A DNA stretch of 64,000 bases from Misgurnus anguillicaudatus (Eukaryota; Chordata; Actinopteri; Cypriniformes; Cobitidae). Where the stretch lies: the NCBI RefSeq assembly GCF_027580225.2, contig NW_027395284.1, positions 267,478-331,477 on the forward strand. The letters are read 5' to 3'. Shown here in pieces: positions 55,998-64,000 of the stretch. Numbering within the stretch: the stretch's first letter is position 1; each line of letters begins with the position of its first letter. A model generated the notes under the pieces. It made no database searches. It was not told the origin of the DNA and saw only the letters and a list, made by a program, of their open reading frames with translations. Position numbers and translations under genes: made by a program.

Positions 55998-56440
55998 TTT
56001 TACAATAACTATCTTTCATTCAAGTCAAAAAGCTGGACTGGGATATATAGCCTACCTCTGTGTGGTCACCATCTTCTGGAAGAGAAACTGTTTGTCTTCC
56101 CATACCCGCCTGGATGAGTTCAAGCTCCTCAGTTGGCAACGGTGTGTGGGATGTATATTTGGGAAGATAAGAATTGAGAGCAGTTGTTTTTGCTTGTCTT
56201 TACAAGTTGCTTGGTGGCAGTCAAACACCTCTTTTTACCACAACTAAAGTTTGATTTGAAATATCCTGGAAAAGATCTGTGGATTAAAATAGCTTTATAT
56301 TAGTTTAATATAAATACAGTAAATATAACAATCAAGCTAATATTCTAAATAGCATATTTTTTACATGGCAATTGGCCTAAAAATCAAGGTCATGTCTCAA
56401 GGTGAATCATAACGCCTATTTTGAATATACCCCTACTGTA

Positions 56441-56725
56441 AAATCCAGCTAAGACCAGCATAAGCTGGTGAGCGGGTTTTAGCTGGTCTCCAATCTTAGT
56501 TTTAGCTGATTTTGCTGGTGTAGCAAGCTGGTCTAGCTGTGTTTGCTCACTTTTTATGCTGGTCTAGCTGTATTTTGGTGACTTTTTAAGCTGGTCTAGC
56601 TGGTCAGGCTGAAAGACCAGCTGACCCACCACCTTAACCAGCTTTGCCAGACTTGGAGGACCAGCTTAAACCAACTAGTGCCACCTTAAACCAGCTAAAA
56701 CCTGCTATCAGCTTTTGTAGGGACA
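56441..56725. repeat. GCTGGTCTAGCTGG-type palindromic repeat
   Basis: Multiple GCTGGT/ACCAGC words in direct orientation on the left and inverted on the right (AAGCTGGTCTAGCTGG versus CCAGCTTAAACCA), so the block can fold on itself. A repeat type common in fish. Non-coding. Confidence 0.8.
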
Positions 56726-57339
56726 GTAGACATCCAAGTAATTAAACCAACTGGACGTTACCTAATTGCATTGAAAAAATTCATCATGATTTGAAAATTG
56801 AATATAACATTACTGTAGGTGAATAACGCACATTTCTAGGTACACAGAGTTTTTTCTCTGACGGCTGTATTGGGCAGTTTGTGGCCATAATGTTTAGCAG
56901 CACAGACACCAAATTTCTGGCTGCTGAATCATGTACCATGACCCTAAATCATTAAAATCACAATAAGTTACAAGAAATATTCTACAAGAGTCAGCCATGC
57001 TTGCTGCCATGCTTGATGTCATTAACTCTAGCAAGTAGGTTATTACCTTAAGTTATAAATTCAGCTAGCTAGCAAACTGCATTTTTTTTATCAAAGTCAT
57101 AGAAAACCGTAATATCAAAACTATAAATTGCTAAGTCACCTGACATTGTGGCATATTGTTGCCGTTTTCACCATTTGACTGTCATGTTTGATGGTGGCTA
57201 GATTAGACATAAATCCATAAAATCCCGTTTTCGTCTTATGTGTCCTGCATGGTGATTGGAGAGACCAACAGCCAATCACAATTGACCTTTAATTTTTTTA
57301 ATTTTGTGACACACATCACGCTGTTGAGCGAGCGAGACG
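56726..57339. other. No gene seen
   Basis: AT-rich non-coding sequence. A T-rich stretch at about 57293-57315 could be the poly(A) end of the minus-strand LINE that follows, but this is not certain. Confidence 0.3.
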
Positions 57340-57516
57340 TTTAACCACTTCTTTATTTTACAACATGTTATAAGAAAAACATCAAATTTTTGTATTAAAT
57401 AACACTACTTAAATAACAATGAATAATAGTACATAATACATATTTTCAGTTCAATATTAATTTTGTCAAGCTTCCACAATAGGCTTACCATTGAAGCACT
57501 AAACTATCATCATCAT

Positions 57517-60500
57517 TCACAGAGATAAAATTAAAAAAAAAAGGTGGTGTATAAATGCTAAAGTTAACATATCATTGTTAATTTTATAAAATTCATACTC
57601 TAATTTTACTCTGGATTCCACCAAAGCTTTAAACAGTTCTACTATATTAATAAATCTTTTGTCATCATTTTCGATTTTATATGCTTTCCAAATAGTCAAC
57701 TTTGCTTGACCAATTAAAAAATTGGAAAGGTGCAGGACTCACTTTGAAACTTAAGATATTTAAAACCAAAAATGAAAACTTACTTTTAAACAGTTCACAA
57801 AGTCTTGACTTCACACAAGCTATATACAAGTGTTGCTTATTACTTTCCAAAAAGGACACATATTGGAGGTCTTTTAACCAATTTGCGTCTGATGCTGTGC
57901 CGAAACATTACATCTACCACCGGTGCGCGCAGCATCAGGCGCAAATGGGTTAAGGAAAGGAGTTGTCTCATATCCTCATTATCCTGCAAATTATATGGTG
58001 TAACAAACAATTCAGAAAAAAAACTTGGACTGAATCCACTAGCAAAACATTCTTCAAGAAAACTGTTAAATGATGTAGGAAACGATAATTTTAACTTATT
58101 TAAAATATTTTCCACTATCCTTTCTGACTTTTTACCCATTTGTTCTGTTATTTCGTGCACAGAAAACCATTTTTTTGCTCTATATCCACTAAATCTGCTA
58201 ATTTTAAAATGACAGATGAAAGGAAGGTATTAATCCCAATGCTTGGCAAATTAGACGGATGACATAGCCATGGGTTATGAAAAAGTGGTTCTTCAAGACC
58301 AAAATGATTCTCTCTTTTTACCTTAAATATACTCCATGCTCTTAATACAGACTGATAAAACCCATTAATGGCCAAACCTTTAATTCCGTTGTTAGACATT
58401 AGAAATAATTGTCTGTCGAGTCCCATTTTACTAATAGCTCGTAATACTGCTAAACCATACATAATCCATGGTTGTGGATCAGTGTTATACAGCAGTTTTT
58501 GAGCCGATTGTAATCTCATAGCTTTCCATTAAGAAGTTAGATCAATGAGCCCTTGTTACCACCCTCAAACACAGGAAGATTTAGTATGCCTGGATGAAGC
58601 CAATGATGTCCTCCCCAGAAAGAGTTCACAAAATGTTTCTGGAGTAGCTGCAAAAGTCCAGCTGGAGGGTCTAAAACAGTCAGCGGATGCCACAACATTG
58701 AAGTAGCAAGGTTGTTTATAACTAAAACTCTGCCTCTATATGATAATTGTGGCTGAATCCAACTGCATCTCTTCAACCTTCCTAATACCTTGTCGACTAC
58801 TCCATCCCAATTCTTTGCCATATATTGTTGGGAACCGAAAAAAACTCCAAGGATTTTCAATCCATCTGTATTCCAGTGGCATTGTTGTGGAAGGAGAGGT
58901 GGAACTTCTTCCCGCCACTGGCCTCGAAGTAATGCTTCAGTTTTATTCCAATTTACCTTAGCTGAAGATGCTTTTTGGAACAAATCCAGACACTTGCTCA
59001 GTTGTAAAATGTCTTTTTGAGATCTTATTATGACCGTGACATCATCAGCATAGGCAATTAGTCTTACTGTAGTAGTTTCAGATACATCGGAATTAAGGAC
59101 TGAAATACCCTGTAGCTTCTCTCTTAGAACTCTTAACAAAGGTTCTATAGATATTATATATAAGAGTCCTGAGAGGCTGCATCCTTGTCTTACACCTCTA
59201 TGCACAGGAAAGGTCCTCGTTAATCTTCCATTTATCTTTAACATACTAAAACGTCTGTATAAAGCATCTTAATCCATGTAATGAACTGTTCTCCAAACCC
59301 AAAGGCTGACAAGACATTAAAAATATATCCGTGGTCAACTCTGTCGAATGCCTTTTCCTGGTCAAGAGACAAGAGGCCCACATCAAGTCCATAGATCTCA
59401 GTGAAGTGCAATAAAACTCGCACAAGAAAAAGATTATCAAAGATGGAACGCCCTGGAATGTAATAAAACTGATCTTCATGAATGATGTAAGTCATAACCT
59501 TTTTCCAAGCGGTTTGTTGATGCCTTCGAAAGTATTTTGTAGTCTATTACTAAAAGAGAAATAGGGCGCCAGTTCTTCAAAAGTCCTAAATCTCCTTTCT
59601 TTGGCAATAACGTTATTACCGCTCTTCTGCAACTGAGAGGAAGAATTCTTGATTTTTTACACTCAAGAAACACAGAATGCAAATCTTGTCCAATCAATGA
59701 CCACAAAGCCTTGTAGAATTCAGCGGTCAGTCCATCCAGTCCTGGAGATCGTCCCGCAGACTGCAGTTTAACAGCCGCACTCAACTCTCCAAATTAAAGG
59801 TTTTTCTAGCTGGATCTTCTCATCTTCATTTAATTTTTGGAATTTCATTAAGAGAAATATCCGTTGCTTCAGGATCACAAAATTCAGCACTATAAAGTTC
59901 TTCATAAAACGATAAGACGTGTGAAGTAATTTCTCTTTCGTCCGTTGTCTCTCTTCCATCAGACAACTTAAGATGATTAATCAACTTCTTTTCTCGAACC
60001 TTTTTCTCCAAAGCAAAAAAGAAGGATGTTGAAGAGTCCATGTCATTAAGTTGAGTAAATCTTTTTTGTACTATTGTTCCATGATCTCTTTCTTCATGTA
60101 AATTTTTCAGGAGAAAATTACATTGTTCGAGCAGATCTACACTTGTTCCGCCGCTTTCACTTATAGAGCTTCTCAATTTCTTGCTCCAGCTGTTCGATTT
60201 TCTACTGAATTTCTTTTGTGTTATTTCTTACATATTGCTGGCAGAAAGACTGGATTTGGATTTTCCCAATGTCCCACCACTGACTTAGGGATTTAAACTC
60301 AGTCTTTCTCTCTCTCCAAAAGAAACCGAATAAATGCACAAATGTACGATCTTGCAACAGAATATTATTAAAATGCCAATAAGGTTTTAAGATAGTACTT
60401 GATGTTGTAACTATAACAGAGACATATAAATGGTCAGAAATTGGTGTAGGACTGATTTTACTATCAAAGAATTTTCCCCTTCTACATTTCTGAACATATA

Positions 60501-61126
60501 TTATATCTAATCTAGCCCCTGATATTATATTGGAATTCACTTTCAACCACGTGTACTGCCTACTTTTGGGGAAAGCTTCTCTCCACACATCTACAAATGA
60601 ATAAAAATGTATTATTCTCTTAAGAGCTTCTGCAGAATTAGGATACGGTTCATCATGATTCCGATCAAGTGTATGGTCAAGAGTGCAATTAAAATCTCCA
60701 GTCAAAATAACCAAGTTGTCATGAGGAATATTAGTCATAGCGTCCTGTAATTTCTTAAAAAACAAGACTCGTTCGTGCCCAACGTTTGGAGCATATACAT
60801 TAATAAGAGAAAAAGACAGACCTTGTAAAAAAAGTGTCTACCCGCTGCATTCTTCCAGGAATATTTGGAATCATATTGGAAGCATTTCCTTGCACACTTC
60901 CTGATATAAGAACAGCTACTCCAGCACTTACACTGGAACTATGGCTAAGAAAAGCCAGTGCTTTCCATTCACTTAGCCATTCTGCCTGGTTAAAAATATC
61001 TGTGTGTGTTTCTTGTAAAAATATCACACTTGACTTTTTAAAAGCCAAAAATTTGAAAAGCGCACTTCTCTTTTCTTCATTACGACATCCATTTACATTT
61101 AAAAATCCAATATTTAAGGATGTCAT
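57517..61126 (-). pseudogene. Tx1-type LINE ORF2 (endonuclease-RT), about eight frame breaks
   Basis: Endonuclease: LNIGFLNVNGCRNEEKR and VIFLQETHTD (61126-60800), LTGDFNCTLD and ISDHLYVSV (60765-60202). RT: SPGLDGLTAEFYKALW and LKNWRPISLL (59784-59476), LSLDQEKAFDRVDH (59495-59238), GVRQGCSLSGLLY and IAYADDVTVI (59244-58537). The C-terminal region runs to 57517. All blocks are present in order but spread over changing frames, so it is an old copy. Confidence 0.88.
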
Positions 61127-61299
61127 AATATCTTAATACAGCAGGTGACATCTACACAAAGCTTCCTTTTACCAAAACTCTAACGGCTACTTTTTTTCAT
61201 ATCTTGACTAATCGTCTTTTTACTTTAGTTATAGTTTTTTTAAGACGATACCGTTTTTGTCTACTAAACTCCTCAACTGTTGCGTTCATCATTACGTCT

Positions 61300-62477
61300 C
61301 TACAGGATGCTAAAAATCTTATTGAATCTGGAAAAAACAACAAGCTGTGGATTCCTTACACCTTTAGTTTCATCAAGGAAAGCACTAATCTCTCTTACAG
61401 AATAGACTTTTGCTTCACAGCCACTCATTTCTGATGTGACTGTTTGAGAATCAATGTCTCCCATAAAGAAACTCCCTTCACTCTCACATTCATTATCTGA
61501 ATCACTATCAGACCTGACGGCACTAGGGCCAGCTACAGACAACTGACTACAATTGTCATTTATTTCTTCATCTGAATTATCATCATTTTTATCATTTGTT
61601 TCTACATCCTCCATCAATAACTCTTCATCTTCTCTGTTTTAGACTGAGAAGATACTCTTTGTACTGCTACACTTTCACTTTCCTTTCCTGCAGTATCAGC
61701 ACATGTGGCACCATCTACTGGCTGTTCAACTCCATTGTTTACAATGTTTCCCTCTACATTTCTCTCAAATACATCATCTATCACTTCCTGAACGACAGAA
61801 TTATTATCATTAACTGCAGTATTATTCTCATGAACGGCAGTATTATTCTCATGAACATTATTCTTTGAAACCCTTTGTAAATCTGCGGAAGTATTAGCAC
61901 TTTCTTGTTTAGGGCATGTCTGTTTCTGATGTCCATGTTCGCCGCATAAAAAACACAGCATATGGTCTGAATAATCTTTACCCTCTACTGCTATTTTTAG
62001 CACCAGATTAAGTGGCTCATGTTGCGAGTTCAGTATCATGTATGTAAAACGTCGGAAAGACATAACATGTTTAAAGTTTGGATTTTTAAGACCCAGAGGA
62101 ATCAACTTAATCAAAGCAGTTAATTTTCCATACCGTTCAAGGATTTCTTTCAAAGTCCCTTCTTTTAAGAAGGGTGGTACGTTTGAAAGAACAACTTTCC
62201 CGGAAGGATTTGACAAAGGCATTACCGATAGAAAGTTGTCTTTCACATCAAGTCCTATCTCTAACAGCTCATCAACCATTGAAACTTCTTTAAGAAATAT
62301 AACAAGCGCTCTGTTCATTCTTGAGGCAGATTTAATATTTAAACCACCGACCTGTTCGCTGATCGCTATCAATACATCCTCGATTGACATGGAATCATCC
62401 GGCGTGTACTTGCAACCGTGGTCGAGAGTCAAACATGAAAAATCACTGCCTAGCTCCATACCTATGCGCTTTTGCAC
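61300..62477 (-). pseudogene. Tx1-type LINE ORF1, frameshifted
   Basis: Frame 62477-61614 (287 residues) has an RRM-like region (RALVIFLKEVSMVDELLEIG, VVLSNVPPFLKEGTLKEIL) and a CCHC knuckle (CFLCGEHGHQKQTCP), as in Tx1 ORF1 nucleic-acid-binding proteins. It then loses frame. The acidic C-terminal part continues at 61617-61300 (VYSVREISAFLDETKG) and is broken again near 61340. The protein would coat LINE RNA; this copy cannot make it. Confidence 0.8.
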
Positions 62478-62759
62478 TGACCGTAGTCGGCGCTTCGAAA
62501 TTAAACTGACAATTTGATTTACAAAACTGTTTAAATATTAAGAGAAATACAAAAACAAACAAGGAAAAACCCCAAAATGTGCTCCTATCCAAACCCTCTT
62601 GTCGCTACCCACAATCCTCAGAGAGAGAAAGAGCGAGAGAGACTTGACAGAAACCCAGAGAATAAGTTTGTGAGAGAGCACCTGAGTAAATTGCATGAAA
62701 GGGGTTATTACTGCACGTTATTATATAATAACAAGCAAGCAAATACATTTTTTGAGCAC

Positions 62760-62830
62760 CAGGGGCGTAGCCACGAGGGGGCCTGAGTGGGCCTTGGCCC
62801 CCCTCATTTACATGTCCGGCCCCCTCAGAT
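62760..62830 (+). mobile_element. Possible left end of a hAT element
   Basis: CAGGGGCGTAGCCACG followed by GGGCCTTGGCCCCCC resembles the terminal and subterminal sequence of a common fish hAT family. The matching right end was not found before the window ends, so only one terminus is supported. Confidence 0.5.
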
Positions 62831-64000
62831 TTCCAATTGCTTAAAATAAAATAAGAAAATGTTGATTTCTTAGTCTGATTGATAGATTGACCAATCAAAA
62901 TGGTGCGCAGTAAAACGCAGCTATTTTCAAACTTGATTGGATTAGCTCATGTCATGTTTTTGTGCGTAACTGTCATCTTCGCATGAGAGTTCATTAATAT
63001 TCGGTGACAGTCATTTTTTTAAGGTAAAATGTAAGGCAACATAAACATTTGTTTAATCATTCCTCATAACATTTTAAAGCCACGATCTACAAAACATCAC
63101 ACAAAGATATAACAAAAAAATTGGATAATTAAACCTAAAAAATATTACAAATGTGATCCTGCCTTGGAAACCCCGGCTACAATTCAGTGTTTTATTTAAT
63201 TTTACGATTTAGCGCGTCAAAGCAGTCATGACAAAAAAAACCCGACAAATGACATTTTGTGATTGTTACTGTAAGTGATAAAAACTAAGCTTTATATACA
63301 ATTCATTAAATGTTAATTTATAACAAGAAAAACACTGAAATGTATTGTTTTATAGACCCTACGCGTTATTATTTAGCACAGAAATACTGCTTGCTTACTT
63401 TGACTTTGATCATCTCTACTCACTTTAGGTACAGAAACAACTGATGATTCTTATATTATTTATTTCAGGAATCTTTTTTCTATCATTTGAAAGTGAACAC
63501 CGACCATAATATAAAAATCACAAGAAAGACAATCGTGTCAGGTTCTGTGCAGATATTTTCCGTGTCATAACCGAAATTTAAAGAAAAGGCTTACCTGTTT
63601 TGTAGTTTTGACAAGAAAACCTCTCTGTTTTAAATACATTTTAAAAACTTATACCCGTCGAAAAACATCCGTTTTTTATGTTTAGTTTGATGAACTCCTA
63701 AATATGAGACGCAGAGCACATAGCGCGTTCGGCTAAATTGCATGCGCCAGCCTAATGGCCAGAACGCAAACAGCGCAATATCAATGCAACGAGAAGCAAT
63801 CCAAAATGTACAGACTTAAATTAAATCAGAATTTACGTTTATAATAAATCATTTTTTAAAATAAAATAAGGTCAGAAGTAACAAGGTGCAGAACAAATTA
63901 TGTGCAAAATGCCTGAAGTGCACGGAAACAAAACACAAGCCAAATAGTTAAATCAGATAACCCGGAGTGATTTTTTAAATAAAATAAAATAAATTATTAA
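62831..64000. other. No gene seen
   Basis: AT-rich sequence without recognisable exons, element ends or tandem repeats. Confidence 0.3.

Larger units (their letters stand above)
53672..56195 (-). pseudogene. Gene fragment of a fish zinc-finger/HECT-associated family
   Basis: Minus-strand exons: about 56056-56190 (LPTEELELIQAGMGRQTVSL, PEDGDHTE), 54384-54456 (HLAKTFAKMEGLCGGWLL), 53951-54146 (GGKATFYIVPLQETL, PKRNEAMPLHMLAVQVKTC), 53842-53870 and 53672-53745 (IFPICTKKF, FHASLCGE). The order matches a large uncharacterised fish family with C2HC-type fingers and often a HECT ubiquitin-ligase domain, sometimes named G2E3-like. Here the usual CPIC reads FPIC, the first finger has lost its CxxC and its His (AVQV), the 53842 exon does not join in frame, and no HECT exons follow before the next gene. 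It is therefore probably a decayed or truncated copy. A hAT element separates the first two exons. Confidence 0.55.
57340..62650 (-). mobile_element. Tx1-type (L1 superfamily) LINE, near full length, dead
   Basis: Minus-strand order: 5' UTR (about 62650-62480), ORF1, ORF2 with endonuclease and RT, 3' UTR ending near 57340. The ORFs are broken by many frame changes. Sequence blocks resemble the Tx1 group of fish and amphibians. No target duplication was identified, so the borders are approximate. Confidence 0.75.

Noticed and set aside
1..64000. tRNA, rRNA or CRISPR-like arrays
   Set aside because: No cloverleaf with a B box, no rRNA-like block, and no array of identical repeats with unique spacers; the tandem arrays have other structures.

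Overview
The window looks like nuclear DNA of a teleost fish, most probably a cyprinid. It is AT-rich, has spliced exons with GT/AG borders, and carries a transposon mix typical of such genomes: many hAT elements, Tc1/mariner, Harbinger, short TTAA-flanked elements, CR1/L2, L1 and Tx1 LINEs, and a tyrosine-recombinase retrotransposon. One 500-base assembly gap (N) lies at 47070-47569. There are no bacterial-type genes, operons, CRISPR arrays or rRNA. The species call is an inference from repeat content.

Layout. (1) 1-8.56 kb: intergenic or intronic DNA full of small inverted-repeat elements, with one probable host-gene fragment on the minus strand: two exons resembling the membrane anchor and start of the ectodomain of a CD38/BST1-type ADP-ribosyl cyclase. 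(2) 8.56-23.34 kb: a nest. An old repeat contains a hAT transposon (9330-23195). That transposon was hit by an LTR (10941-12417), a complete Ngaro-like retrotransposon (13856-18889, gag, RT-RNase H and tyrosine recombinase all open) and a full-length CR1 LINE (19191-23126, one stop codon). (3) 23.6-40.4 kb: a second nest built on a decayed LINE. It is split by a Tc1 element, itself split by a 6.9 kb insertion carrying an L1, and by a second hAT that carries an L2-type LINE. (4) 40.4-43.4 kb: a possible first exon and promoter, then a 146-bp tandem array with a TGACGTCA site in nearly every unit. (5) 43.36-46.83 kb: a decayed Harbinger element interrupted by a non-coding element with 30-bp inverted ends and a repeated 15-base motif. 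(6) 47-56.2 kb: the most gene-like part. It holds a multi-exon transposase-derived gene (Kolobok-like) on plus, a convergent three-exon gene with a P2X7-type cysteine-rich C-terminal domain on minus, and exons of a decayed zinc-finger/HECT-associated family gene on minus. (7) 57.3-62.65 kb: a dead Tx1-type LINE on minus. (8) 62.7-64 kb: the start of a further hAT and unremarkable DNA.

Most coding capacity here is mobile-element derived. Many insertions can be ordered because target-site duplications, empty sites or restored reading frames are visible in the sequence. The best candidates for new biology are the Ngaro-like element with its unexpected 15-bp flanking repeats, the element at 44070-46508, the 146-bp array, and the transposase-derived gene facing a P2X7-domain gene.
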